Of a stretch of DNA of 64,000 bases, positions 52,811 through 61,996 are shown one piece after another. The stretch is from Deltaproteobacteria bacterium IMCC39146 (GTDB lineage: Bacteria; Desulfobacterota; Desulfuromonadia; Desulfuromonadales; BM103), in the NCBI GenBank assembly GCA_030005635.1, contig JARUHP010000010.1, positions 1-64,000 of the forward strand. Reading direction: 5' to 3'. Each line of letters starts with the position of its first letter. Position 1 is the first letter of the stretch. Below the pieces are notes generated by a model. It was not told the DNA's origin. It saw nothing but the letters and a program-made list of their open reading frames with translations, and did not search any database. The position numbers and the translations under genes were made by a program.

Positions 52811-53602
52811 TTAGGTCATGCTTCGCCAGTTTTGGTTGCGGCTTGAAGCGTAGTGCGGCGACAAACTGCTTGCGCACCGACTGATAGCTCGTATAGCCAA
52901 CGCATTCTTCAGCCCTGCTTTATTGGCCTCATCGCCCTCAAGCCACGCCTTGATAGAACCGTTCCCTTTTGACGGATGAGTAACATGCAACCAAAGCAGT
53001 TGACCACTTGCGTATGCAACATCGTTGACAATGCCAAAATCATTTGGGTGAAGACATTTTACCGTTTCACGGCAGTGTTTTATGTAGGAATCACTAGTTC
53101 CAAGGAAAACTACCAGCCGTAGAGATTGCGGTAAGTTCTTTAGGAACCGCTGAGAACAATTGTTTACAATATGAGGTATTTCACGAAAGGACTTGTTGAT
53201 GAGTGGACCGGATGTTTTGTAACTTCCGGTTTTTTGATCTAACCTGGAGAGGCTGCACCTGACTAGAGATCCAAAGGCAAATGTTTCTTCTTCAGCACTT
53301 ATCTTTTCATCAATGGTTTCTTGGTCGTCGAGAAGACCAACCCGCCTTAAAATTTGTGTCAGATTACTTCGAGTTTGTTTTCCACCAAAGGCAATATCAT
53401 CGAATTTTCCTGATTCATAAATATTGGCCTGAGTAGCACCCTTAGAGAAACCAAGGACAAGGACTTCCGGATTTGAACTTCCCCAAGCCCCAGGATCGTT
53501 TCTAATAAGCCAGTCACCTTGTTTGGCTGTGGTCTCAGACCCACTGAAGCATTTACGACAGTCTACTTTCCCATGACTCGGCCATGAGTAAGACATCGGC
53601 AT
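52811..53602 (-). CDS. Uracil-DNA-glycosylase-superfamily-like protein
   Basis: Start at ATG 53602, sharing a base with the upstream stop (TAATG). 263 residues. The order of motifs looks like a UDG fold: 'PEVLVLGFSKGATQAN' (in place of GxxPG), 'RSNLTQILRRVGLL', 'FAFGSLVRCSLSR', 'LRLVVFLGTSDSYIKH' and 'LHVTHPSKGNG' (HPS motif). An N-terminal 'DCRKCF' pair could bind metal. Probably a DNA or nucleotide base excision enzyme or sensor; the catalytic residue is not clear. Last gene of the restriction operon. Confidence 0.6.
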   Translation of the reverse strand: MPMSYSWPSHGKVDCRKCFSGSETTAKQGDWLIRNDPGAWGSSNPEVLVLGFSKGATQANIYESGKFDDIAFGGKQTRSNLTQILRRVGLLDDQETIDEKISAEEETFAFGSLVRCSLSRLDQKTGSYKTSGPLINKSFREIPHIVNNCSQRFLKNLPQSLRLVVFLGTSDSYIKHCRETVKCLHPNDFGIVNDVAYASGQLLWLHVTHPSKGNGSIKAWLEGDEANKAGLKNALAIRAISRCASSLSPHYASSRNQNWRSMT

Positions 53603-54627
53603 TATATCTCCGCCGATTTTATCGTATTCTGGAAGCCCTTCACCTTGCCATTTGCATTGCAACAATCACTTTGATTGCTCCAGAACTCTTTGAAATACTC
53701 GAACTCCGCATCATCACAGACCGAAAATTCGGTACTGTATTCATTGCAAATGGCCCGCACTCGCTCAAAGTAGTATCGCTTCTCTTCTTTAGAATAATGA
53801 ACGGCTCCTCCCTTGTGGTAGGAAGAATCCGTTTTCATCCATCTTAAATCGTCGCCGACATCCTCGCCTAGCCATTGATGGGAAAAATTCACGAACCTCA
53901 TAAACTCAACCAGAACACTGCTCGCTTTATGCTTACAAATCTCATGCACCAGCTCCCAACTGAAATAATCAAATCTCTTTCCACCAGAATCCTTGCCGCC
54001 AGCGGCATAATGACCATCAGGATAAATAGGGATCAGAGGGCTTATCCTAGCGGTCACATAAAAGTCGTGCTCAGCAAGCTGCTGTATGGCCCACAGCCTC
54101 TCTTTGGGGGAACTGGCACCCATCTCTATTTTAGCTGACATGTCTTCGTTAAGGCTGTTAACAGAAACCTGCAACACAGCCAGGTTCTTGTCCAACACGT
54201 CCAAGTATTTTTCAGTGCCAATCAATGACGACTTGGTCAGCAAAAGATATGGATATTCATACTCTTTGAGGATTTTCAATAGCTCATAGGTGTTGCCACA
54301 TTCTTCCTCAAAGGGCATAAGTGGATCAGTCATGCCACCAAGCCGCAAAGGCACCTTGTTTGTCAAAACAGAGGAGAACTTATTACGGGTACTCCCCTTA
54401 TCAAAAACCTGAGTAAAGATATGTCTGACTTTTTTTATGTCCACAGCCGCGGGCTCATTGCTATCCCAAAGCTTTCGGAAATCAAGTAGCCCTCTAGCGT
54501 AACAATAAGAGCAATTGTGTTGGCAGCCTTTCCCATATGGATCAAGCCGTACCGGATAAAAGCACCTTTGGCCCTCTGCTCCGCCAGGAATCTTAATTAA
54601 TGTTTTGAATTCTGTTGCCAATTGCAC
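53602..54627 (-). CDS. Radical SAM protein, SplB/Rv2578c-like
   Basis: 341 residues. 'YGKGCQHNCSYCYARG' holds the CxxxCxxC cluster motif in the form typical of COG1533 (spore-photoproduct-lyase-like) proteins. 'VPLRLGGMTDPLMPFEEE' and 'YPYLLLTKSSLIG' are the following strands of the partial TIM barrel, and 'ARISPLIPIYPDGHYA' another family segment. Members relate to DNA photoproduct repair, but most have no known reaction. It lies 13 nt behind hsdR and is coupled to the UDG-like gene. Confidence 0.8.
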   Translation of the reverse strand: MQLATEFKTLIKIPGGAEGQRCFYPVRLDPYGKGCQHNCSYCYARGLLDFRKLWDSNEPAAVDIKKVRHIFTQVFDKGSTRNKFSSVLTNKVPLRLGGMTDPLMPFEEECGNTYELLKILKEYEYPYLLLTKSSLIGTEKYLDVLDKNLAVLQVSVNSLNEDMSAKIEMGASSPKERLWAIQQLAEHDFYVTARISPLIPIYPDGHYAAGGKDSGGKRFDYFSWELVHEICKHKASSVLVEFMRFVNFSHQWLGEDVGDDLRWMKTDSSYHKGGAVHYSKEEKRYYFERVRAICNEYSTEFSVCDDAEFEYFKEFWSNQSDCCNANGKVKGFQNTIKSAEI

Positions 54628-54640
54628 TGTCCCTTCTTCG

Positions 54641-57619
54641 TCAGCTCTTCTTCTTTGGTGATGATTTCGAGTGACCCTCTACATACCACTCAAACAGGCG
54701 GGCAAAGAACTCCTTCGAAACTTCGTTGTCCTCACTGACCTTTTTGTAGAATTTAAAATTCTCATTTACCAAGTCCTCAAAAGCATCTTTAGCAACCTGC
54801 TGGAAGGTGGCCTCAACAGCGTGTCGCGAGCCATTCTTGAGCTGCTGCTGGAGCGCCTCGTCATCACCGATTTTCTTTTCGAGCTGTTTGATCACCATGA
54901 TTTCGTCTTCGGTGAACGAGGTGTTGAAACGCGTATTGAGGTCTTCAATGATCTTCGAGAGTGCCTGCCGCTCTTCCTCCGTTAGGGTGGCCCCACCTCC
55001 GTAGTTAAGCGGATCAACTGTCGCTTCGCCGCGCTTTAAACCAATGTCCTTCTTGTTGTTCTTGCGCACGGCGAGCTTTTCCATGTCCACCATGCCGAGC
55101 ACTTCCAGCGGCAGTTCACCCTTTTTAGCAGGCAATTTAGGCAGCAGGAAGCGCAGGAATACGGCTAGTTTCTCCAGTCCGGTGTCCCGCAGGGGGACGA
55201 GGTGTGAGATAAACGCGTAGAGTTTAACGAAATCCCGTGCCTTTGACTTGTAGTCCACCTGCTCTTCCTCGGCTTCGGCCTTCCACTTCTCAGCCACCGG
55301 ATCGACGGCAGCGTGCAGCAGTGCCAGTTTCGGCTTATCCGCGAACCAAAGCTTGGCGAACGCCTCCACATCCTTGGCCTCGTGAATCCCGAATTTATCG
55401 AGGTCGGTGCGGATGTTGTAGAGCTGGTTGGGGTCGGTCTCCTTAGACAGCGTGACGCGGTCGTAGAACGGCTGAAAACCTTTTTCGATGTCCTCGGCGC
55501 TGTTTTCAAAATCCAGCACGAAGGTCTCGACCTTGCCCGCCATGGTGCGGTTCAGGCGCGAGAGGGTTTGCACACAGGCCACGCCATTGAGCTTCTTGTC
55601 CACATACATGGCTACCAGCTTGGGCTGATCAAAGCCCGTCTGGAACTTGCTCGCCACGATCAGAAAACGGTTTTCGTCCGCCTCAAAACGATCCGCCGTC
55701 GTCGCCTCCGGAAAGCCGTTCATCTTAGCTTCGGTATATTCCTTACCGTCCTTGGCATCTTTCACCGTGTCGGTGAAGGCCACCAGCGCTTTATAGGGGC
55801 TGCCGATGGACTTTAAATAGGCATCTATGGCCAGCCGGTACCTTACGGCGTGCAGTCGTGATGAAGTGACAATCATCGCCTTGGCTTTACCACCCAGTTT
55901 GGTGCTCACCGAGGCTTGAAAGTGCTCGACGATGATTGCGACCTTCTTGGCTATCGTCCGTTCGTGACGGCTGACGAACTGCTTGAGCAGCGACTTGGCC
56001 TTCGCCCCATCGAACTCGGGGTCGTCCTTCACCTTCTTCAACAACGCCCAGTATTGATCGTAGGTCGCGTAGTTCTTCAGCACATCGAGAATGAAACCTT
56101 CCTCTATTGCCTGACGCATGGTGTAGAGGCTGAAGGGTCGGTAAGTCCCATCTTTTTTCTTGGTGCCAAACTGCTGCAAGGTCTCGGGCTTGGGCGTGGC
56201 GGTGAAGGCGAAGTGGCTGACATTCTTTTGCGGGCCGCGATGCTTCAACTCTTCCAGAATGCGATCCTCGACCGTCTTCTCCTCTTCGTCCTTCTTTTCG
56301 TCTTCGGAGGAATAGGACAACACCTTCTGCACTGCCTTAGCACTTTGCCCTGCCTGCGAGGAGTGTGCTTCATCCACAATAACCGCAAAGCGTTCGCCCG
56401 GTAGCTCACCCATGCTATCCATGATCACGCCGAACTTTTGCAGGGTGGTGACGATAATGCGTTTGCCATCTTCCAGCGCGTCCTTGAGATGCTTCGAGGT
56501 CATGCCGTCATCGGCTGCGATGTTGACCAGCATGCCCGGAGTCTCGATTACTTGCTTCAACGTACGTTGCAACTGGCGGTCAATCACCCGCCGATCAGAG
56601 ATTACGATCACAGAGCTGAACACCGGCTTGGCATCGGGTGTGTGCAGGGTGGCAAGGCTGTTGGCCAGCCAGGCGATGCAGTTGGTCTTGCCGCTGCCTG
56701 CGCTGTGTTGGTTGAGGTAACGCCTGCCCGCCCCGTACTTCTGGGCATCGGCACCCAGTTCACGCACGCAGGTTAATTGGTGAAATCGTGGGAAGATCTG
56801 CCGCTGTTTGTTAGTCTTTTTTCCCTTGTCATCCAGCTCATCCACCACGCGGATGAAGCGCTGGATAAGGTCGAGGATGCGCGACTTCTGCCAAACCTCC
56901 TGCCACAGATAGCTAGTGGCATAGCCGATCTTGCAGGGCGGATTGCCCGCACCACCATCCGAGCCCTGATTAAAGGGCAGGAACATGGTCTTGGCCCCGG
57001 CGAGTTCGGTGGTCACATAAACCAGGTCATTGTCCACAGCAAAGTGAGCAAGGCAGCGCTTGAATCGGAACAGCGGTTCCTTGGGATTGCGCGTTGTCTT
57101 GTATTGCTTCATCGCGTGACCGACATTCTGACCCGAAATCTGATTCTTCAGCTCGATGGTGAAAATGGGCAGGCCGTTCAAAAAGATGCTCATGTCGAGC
57201 GACTTTTCGTCTTTCTCGGAGAACTTCACCTGACGCTGAAGGTGCAGAAGATTTTCCTGATAAAGCCGACGGCTCTCCTCGGCCACGGGATTGGTTGGCT
57301 CGAAGTAGCACAGATTGAAATGCCCACCGCCGTGGATGTCGAAACCTTTGCGCAAGACATGCAGCGTACCTTCCTTGTCCACCACTTCCTTGATGCGATT
57401 CAGCAGGTTCCGGGTCGCCTGCGCCTTGTCGCCAATCAACTCGCAGTAGTCAGCCCACTTCTTGGTTTGCGTGGCGCGAATGAATGAGATGACCGTCTCA
57501 GGCCGCAGGCACAGCGCCTTATCGTAATCCTCCTGCTTGGCGGAAAAAAACCCATGCTGCTTCAGTAGGACATCTTCGATATGTTCTTCAAACGCAGCTT
57601 CAGTGGTGATTTTGGCCAT
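54641..57619 (-). CDS. hsdR: Type I restriction endonuclease subunit R
   Basis: Start at ATG 57619 (MAKITTEAAFEEHIEDVLL); the longer frame upstream overlaps hsdS. 992 residues: an N-terminal nuclease domain with the PD-(D/E)xK core ('LDMSIFLNGLPIFTIELKNQ'), superfamily-2 helicase motifs 'SAGSGKTNCIAWLA', 'VIVDEAHSS' and 'FAFTATPKPET', and a C-terminal helical region. It translocates DNA using ATP and cuts at distance when bound to HsdM and HsdS. It begins 2 nt after the hsdS stop. Confidence 0.95.
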   Translation of the reverse strand: MAKITTEAAFEEHIEDVLLKQHGFFSAKQEDYDKALCLRPETVISFIRATQTKKWADYCELIGDKAQATRNLLNRIKEVVDKEGTLHVLRKGFDIHGGGHFNLCYFEPTNPVAEESRRLYQENLLHLQRQVKFSEKDEKSLDMSIFLNGLPIFTIELKNQISGQNVGHAMKQYKTTRNPKEPLFRFKRCLAHFAVDNDLVYVTTELAGAKTMFLPFNQGSDGGAGNPPCKIGYATSYLWQEVWQKSRILDLIQRFIRVVDELDDKGKKTNKQRQIFPRFHQLTCVRELGADAQKYGAGRRYLNQHSAGSGKTNCIAWLANSLATLHTPDAKPVFSSVIVISDRRVIDRQLQRTLKQVIETPGMLVNIAADDGMTSKHLKDALEDGKRIIVTTLQKFGVIMDSMGELPGERFAVIVDEAHSSQAGQSAKAVQKVLSYSSEDEKKDEEEKTVEDRILEELKHRGPQKNVSHFAFTATPKPETLQQFGTKKKDGTYRPFSLYTMRQAIEEGFILDVLKNYATYDQYWALLKKVKDDPEFDGAKAKSLLKQFVSRHERTIAKKVAIIVEHFQASVSTKLGGKAKAMIVTSSRLHAVRYRLAIDAYLKSIGSPYKALVAFTDTVKDAKDGKEYTEAKMNGFPEATTADRFEADENRFLIVASKFQTGFDQPKLVAMYVDKKLNGVACVQTLSRLNRTMAGKVETFVLDFENSAEDIEKGFQPFYDRVTLSKETDPNQLYNIRTDLDKFGIHEAKDVEAFAKLWFADKPKLALLHAAVDPVAEKWKAEAEEEQVDYKSKARDFVKLYAFISHLVPLRDTGLEKLAVFLRFLLPKLPAKKGELPLEVLGMVDMEKLAVRKNNKKDIGLKRGEATVDPLNYGGGATLTEEERQALSKIIEDLNTRFNTSFTEDEIMVIKQLEKKIGDDEALQQQLKNGSRHAVEATFQQVAKDAFEDLVNENFKFYKKVSEDNEVSKEFFARLFEWYVEGHSKSSPKKKS

Positions 57620-57621
57620 GG

Positions 57622-58947
57622 TTAGTTCCTTTGTCGCTGGCGCACATCGATCTGGCCTGTGACGGCGGCGGAGATCAGGGTAGCGCGGCGTTCTTGCAGC
57701 AGGTCGATGGCGTGTTGGGCTTCGGCAGTGAGTGTGTCGAATTTTGCCGTCTCCCTGTCCAGAAACTCCACAATGGCAGTTTGCTCGGGGAGGTCGGGGC
57801 ACGCAACTCGGAGGCTTCTCAGAATGTCTTGATTAATATTTGGCTGACCGCCCCCTGATGCGAGACTGATGATTTGCGGACGGAAACCGAGCAACCAGAA
57901 AAACAAGAATTTATATTCGATCTTTAGCTTTCCAGCAAAGACGCAGCACGCTTGGTTTACTGAGGCTGGAAATTTGAGAATCGCTAGCTTTCCAATCGTT
58001 GCACCATACATCGCAATCACAACTGAACCGGCGGGATACACCCTAAGGGATGTGTGGTCACTGAGGGCACGGCTGGTTATTTTCTTTTCGCAGGTATACA
58101 AGTCGCCGTCATTTAGATCGCCAGTAATAACCCATGAATGTGTACCGTTTTCGTAATACTCTCGGTTGTCTGTCTTTGGTGTCGTTCCGCTTCCGATTTC
58201 ATCAAATGCGTGTGTTAGCTTCCAAACACCCCAATGTTCAGGCACATCACCAATCCATTCGATGCCGGAAGACTTCATGGGAGCGCGGGGGTTCAGGCCC
58301 TTGGTGACGGCGTGGGAGATGACGGAATGGCGTTTTTCTTTTAGTAGTTCCATCAGCCGCTGCTGCTCCGCCACCAGAGCATCAACCTTAGCCGTCTCCC
58401 TGTCCAGAAACTCCACAATGGCAGTTTGCTCGGGGAGGTCGGGGCACGCAACTCGGAGGCTTCTCAGAATGTCTTGATTAATATTTGGCTGACCGCCCCC
58501 TGATGCGAGACTGATGATTTGCGGACGGAAACCGAGCAACCAGAAAAACAAGAATTTATATTCGATCTTTAGCTTTCCAGCAAAGACGCAGCACGCTTGG
58601 TTTACTGAGGCTGGAAATTTGAGAATCGCTAGCTTTCCAATCGTTGCACCATACATCGCAATCACAACTGAACCGGCGGGATACACCCTAAGGGATGTGT
58701 GGTCACTGAGGGCACGGCTGGTTATTTTCTTTTCGCAGGTATACAAGTCGCCGTCATTTAGATCGCCAGTAATAACCCATGAATGTGTACCGTTTTCGTA
58801 ATACTCTCGGTTGTCTGTCTTTGGTGTCGTTCCGCTCCCGATTTCATCAAATGCGTGTGTTAGCTTCCAAACACCCCAATGTTCAGGCACATCACCCAGC
58901 CACGCCACCCCGCTCGCCTTGTATTTCGGATAACGCGGAAAACTCAT
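57622..58947 (-). CDS. hsdS: Type I specificity subunit HsdS with two identical target-recognition domains
   Basis: 441 residues. The order is TRD1, central coiled region ('AEQQRLMELLKEKRHSVISH'), TRD2, distal coiled region ('AIDLLQERRATLISAAVTGQ'). Both TRDs begin 'DVPEHWGVWKLTHAFDEIG' and end 'IVEFLDRETAK'; they are identical through about 168 residues because of a 506-bp DNA duplication. Normal HsdS proteins have two different TRDs reading two half-sites. This one should read the same half-site twice, in inverted orientation, giving a symmetric bipartite target. Overlaps hsdM by 4 nt. Confidence 0.95.
   Translation of the reverse strand: MSFPRYPKYKASGVAWLGDVPEHWGVWKLTHAFDEIGSGTTPKTDNREYYENGTHSWVITGDLNDGDLYTCEKKITSRALSDHTSLRVYPAGSVVIAMYGATIGKLAILKFPASVNQACCVFAGKLKIEYKFLFFWLLGFRPQIISLASGGGQPNINQDILRSLRVACPDLPEQTAIVEFLDRETAKVDALVAEQQRLMELLKEKRHSVISHAVTKGLNPRAPMKSSGIEWIGDVPEHWGVWKLTHAFDEIGSGTTPKTDNREYYENGTHSWVITGDLNDGDLYTCEKKITSRALSDHTSLRVYPAGSVVIAMYGATIGKLAILKFPASVNQACCVFAGKLKIEYKFLFFWLLGFRPQIISLASGGGQPNINQDILRSLRVACPDLPEQTAIVEFLDRETAKFDTLTAEAQHAIDLLQERRATLISAAVTGQIDVRQRQRN
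57746..58251. repeat. 506-bp direct repeat in hsdS, copy encoding TRD2
   Basis: Identical to 58391-58896 except for one base I noticed (CTTCCG here, CTCCCG there). Offset between the copies is exactly 645 bp (215 codons), so the frame is kept. Begins GCCGTCTCCCTG and ends GGCACATCACC. Confidence 0.97.
58391..58896. repeat. 506-bp direct repeat in hsdS, copy encoding TRD1
   Basis: Partner of 57746-58251; 139 bp lie between the two copies. Identity is that expected of a recent duplication or gene conversion. Confidence 0.97.
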
Positions 58948-61004
58948 TGGGTCAGACCTCCGATGAGGGTGAGGATGCGGTCGGTGACGGCTTTCAGTTC
59001 TGCATCAATCGCACTCAAGGGACGGGGCGGCTGGAACACATAGAAGTGTCTGTTGAACGGAATCTCGTAGCCAACGCGTCCCACCTGGCCGTCCTTGGCG
59101 TCGCAGTAAGTGGGATCAATCCAGGCATCAGGAACATGCGGCGTCACCTCGCGCTCAAAGTAGGTTTCAATATTTTCCTTGAACGGCACATTCTCGGTGT
59201 CGTTCAAACTGGAGTCGGGCTCGGGGTTGCCGCTCCTGTCGCGGCAGATCTCGGCGGCGTCATCGCGTTCGCCGATGCCAATCACGATAGATTTGAGTAC
59301 AGGAGCTTTAAGCTTGATCCCTGCGTTCTTGAGCATGGCCTCCAGCGCGGCGGTGAACGTGTCGCGGTTGGTGTAGGTCTTGCCCGCGAGGGTGTGCAGT
59401 GCGGCACGGATCTCTGCTTGCAGAGCGAGCCCCTCTTTCTCCTCGTGTATTCGCTCAGACTCGTTTTTCTTTTTGCTCACCGCCAGATTTTTGAAGGCTG
59501 CTTGCGTGTCGAGACGGTCAAGTGACTCTGCGTTGATCTCGAAGCGCAGCTTGAGCGGTCGCAGCACCTTGATCTCACGGTAACCAAAATCGGTGGTGTC
59601 GAAAATCTTTACATGCGAGCCTTCCTGGCGGGCTTTAACCAGCTTGAGAATCGCTTGCTTGTGGGTTTCAGTAATCTCGCGGCGCTTGCTACCAAGGCTC
59701 TTAGGCATACCCGACCAGAACTCCTCGCACGAGGCGTCCACAAGCATGACCTTGCCCTTGTGAGCGGCGGGCTTGCGATTGCTTAACAGCCAGATGTAGG
59801 TGCTGATGCCAGTGTTATAAAAGAGCTGCTGCGGCAGGGCGACGATGACATCTAGCCAGTCGTTTTCTAAGATCCAGCGGCGAATTTCCGATTCGCCCGA
59901 GCCAGCGCCGCCGGTGAAGAGCGGTGAGCCGTTCAGGATGATACCGATGTAGCTTTTAGATTCCTCGGGATCGTTCATCCGGGCAATGAAGTGCTGCAAG
60001 AAGAGCATTTGGCCATCAGACTTGCGCGGTAGCCCGGCCCCAAAGCGGCCATCAAAGCCCCGCGCCGCCTCGTCTTTTACCGCAGTGTAGTCCTTGCTCC
60101 ACTCGTAGCCGTAGGGCGGATTGACGAACTGGTAGTCGAAGCGCATGTTCGCTAACTGATCGTCAGAGAGCGTGCTGCCCTTTTTGATATTTTCGGCGTC
60201 TTTGCCGTCCGGTTCAAGGATCAGCATGTCGGAGCGGGCGATGGCCCAGGTCTGAGGGTTCAACTCCTGACCGTAGAGGAAGACCTTGGCTTGGGGGTTG
60301 ATTTGAAGGATATGTTCTTTAGCAATGGACAGGATACCGCCCGTGCCGCAGCAACAGTCGTTGACCGTGCGGGCCACGCCCTCTCCACTGGCTAACTCGG
60401 TGTCAGACATCAGCACCAGATCGACCATCAAGCGAATAATCTCGCGGGGGGTAAAGTGCTCACCAGGGTTTTCGTTGAGGGCTTCGTTGAACTTGCGGAG
60501 CAGGTGCTCGAAGACATAACCCATCTCGTGGTTGGACATGGACGCGGGGCGCAGGTCCACCTTGCTCTTCTCGTTGAACCGCTCCATGAGCAGGTAGAGC
60601 AGATTGACTTTTTCCAAATCGCGGATTGCGTCATCGAAGTTGAAGGCATCGAATATCTCGCGGACATTGGGCGAGAAGCCCATCACGTACTGGCGCAGGT
60701 TCAGGGCCAGATTAGCGTCGTCGTGCAGGAGGCTCTCGTAGTTGAATTTGGAGGTGTTGTAGAAGGCGTAACCAGATGCACGGCACAATTGCCCGTGTCG
60801 GTTCTCAAGACCCTTCTCCTTCAGCGTGTGCTCGGTCTCTAGCACCTTGTCCTTGGTCGCCTCCAGCGCATAATCTAGACGGCGCAGCACCGTGAACGGC
60901 AAAATGATCTTCTGAAACTCGCTCTTCTTGAAAGCACCATTGAGCAGATCGGCAATCGCCCAAAGAAAGCTAACGACGGAATTGAATTTGGCTGGATCAT
61001 TCAT
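58944..61004 (-). CDS. hsdM: Type I restriction-modification methyltransferase HsdM
   Basis: 686 residues. An N-terminal helical domain (MNDPAKFNSVVSFLWAIADLL) precedes the N6-adenine methylase domain: motif I 'VNDCCCGTGGILSIAKEH' region and motif IV 'FQFVNPPYGYEWSKDY'-like segment (NPPY). 'YVFEHLLRKFNEALNENPGE' + HFTPREI is the usual approach to motif I. The long C-terminal part is typical of the larger HsdM group. Uses S-adenosylmethionine to protect host sites. Start 68 nt downstream of the receiver gene. Confidence 0.95.
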   Translation of the reverse strand: MNDPAKFNSVVSFLWAIADLLNGAFKKSEFQKIILPFTVLRRLDYALEATKDKVLETEHTLKEKGLENRHGQLCRASGYAFYNTSKFNYESLLHDDANLALNLRQYVMGFSPNVREIFDAFNFDDAIRDLEKVNLLYLLMERFNEKSKVDLRPASMSNHEMGYVFEHLLRKFNEALNENPGEHFTPREIIRLMVDLVLMSDTELASGEGVARTVNDCCCGTGGILSIAKEHILQINPQAKVFLYGQELNPQTWAIARSDMLILEPDGKDAENIKKGSTLSDDQLANMRFDYQFVNPPYGYEWSKDYTAVKDEAARGFDGRFGAGLPRKSDGQMLFLQHFIARMNDPEESKSYIGIILNGSPLFTGGAGSGESEIRRWILENDWLDVIVALPQQLFYNTGISTYIWLLSNRKPAAHKGKVMLVDASCEEFWSGMPKSLGSKRREITETHKQAILKLVKARQEGSHVKIFDTTDFGYREIKVLRPLKLRFEINAESLDRLDTQAAFKNLAVSKKKNESERIHEEKEGLALQAEIRAALHTLAGKTYTNRDTFTAALEAMLKNAGIKLKAPVLKSIVIGIGERDDAAEICRDRSGNPEPDSSLNDTENVPFKENIETYFEREVTPHVPDAWIDPTYCDAKDGQVGRVGYEIPFNRHFYVFQPPRPLSAIDAELKAVTDRILTLIGGLTQ

Positions 61005-61072
61005 TTAATGGGGTGTCCAATTAGAAAAAGGGTAAGCTTGCTCATCTGTTGTCCTTTTTTGGTGAATGCGCT

Positions 61073-61996
61073 TTATTTTACAGGTGCTCTATTACTGTAC
61101 TCCCGATCAAACCAAAGGATGGTGTCCATCAGAGCATGCAATGTTGAAGTCACAGTGTGCTTTGTCGGCTTGAAGGGTTCATTTTGGTCAATAGCATGTA
61201 CCCCGTTTGAACAGATTGAATAACAAAAATCCATAGTTTTAAAGGTTGACGATTGATGGTCCACGTAGACATCAGTCGTGTTGGTCTGAGTCCTTGGGTC
61301 AAAGTTGCCCTTAATATGGCCGAAGATGGGGCGAACCTTTACGTCAAGCTTCCCATAAGGTTTGATATGTTCATCTAGAACCATCGTGTTATCGACGGCA
61401 TTGAGGGCGATAAATATTTTCTCGAGAAGGCTTCTGATGTTGACAAGGCTCCCCTTTATTTTGGGTAGCTCTGTATGGCTCAAATCACTCAGGCATTGTT
61501 CGAGTTCTTTCTCAGCATCGCTACCAAGGCACTTCTCCACAATGTCGAAAATGTTTTTATACTGCTTGCGTAATTTGACTTGGGGTAGCTTGTCAGCTTC
61601 TTGTTTTAAAAACGCCAGGAGTTTCTCCTCATCATTTGCTTTTGTAAAAACCTCCATAGTGCCCTGAAACAATCCTTTTAATCGACCTACTTCAGTTTCA
61701 TCAGGCTCACCTGTGAGAGCGACAACTGGTAGGGCATTGGCTTTATTGTTGAAGTAAGTGAGGGCTGCCGTTATGAAACTGTTGTCAGGGATTTCTTGGT
61801 CACGAGTTTTAAGGCATATTACATCAAGAATTACCCCGTGGAACCCATACCCATCTTTGAAAATCTCTATGCCATCTTCGAGGTTGCTTGCGTACAATAG
61901 CTTTATTCTTTTATCTTGAGCGTAGATGTTCAGGGAGTCCTCGATATAGCTCTCATCATCATCAATAACGAGAAATTTATATTTATATTTAGCCAT
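61073..61996 (-). CDS. Receiver-domain protein with novel C-terminal domain
   Basis: 307 residues, AGGAGG 4 nt before the ATG. Residues 5-135 are a two-component receiver: acidic pair 'FLVIDDDESYIEDS', phospho-Asp in 'GVILDVICLK', Thr in 'VVALTGEPDE' and Lys in 'MEVFTKANDE'. The C-terminal 160 residues are not a usual DNA-binding output domain; they are mostly helical ('VNIRSLLEKIFIALNAVD', 'STLHALMDTILWFDREY') with a beta-rich middle, faintly HEPN-like. Overlaps the kinase-fusion gene by 8 nt, so the two are coupled. Confidence 0.85.
   Translation of the reverse strand: MAKYKYKFLVIDDDESYIEDSLNIYAQDKRIKLLYASNLEDGIEIFKDGYGFHGVILDVICLKTRDQEIPDNSFITAALTYFNNKANALPVVALTGEPDETEVGRLKGLFQGTMEVFTKANDEEKLLAFLKQEADKLPQVKLRKQYKNIFDIVEKCLGSDAEKELEQCLSDLSHTELPKIKGSLVNIRSLLEKIFIALNAVDNTMVLDEHIKPYGKLDVKVRPIFGHIKGNFDPRTQTNTTDVYVDHQSSTFKTMDFCYSICSNGVHAIDQNEPFKPTKHTVTSTLHALMDTILWFDREYSNRAPVK

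Noticed and set aside
54641-57619. Frameshift or truncation in hsdR
   Set aside because: All helicase and nuclease motifs are found in one uninterrupted frame of normal length.
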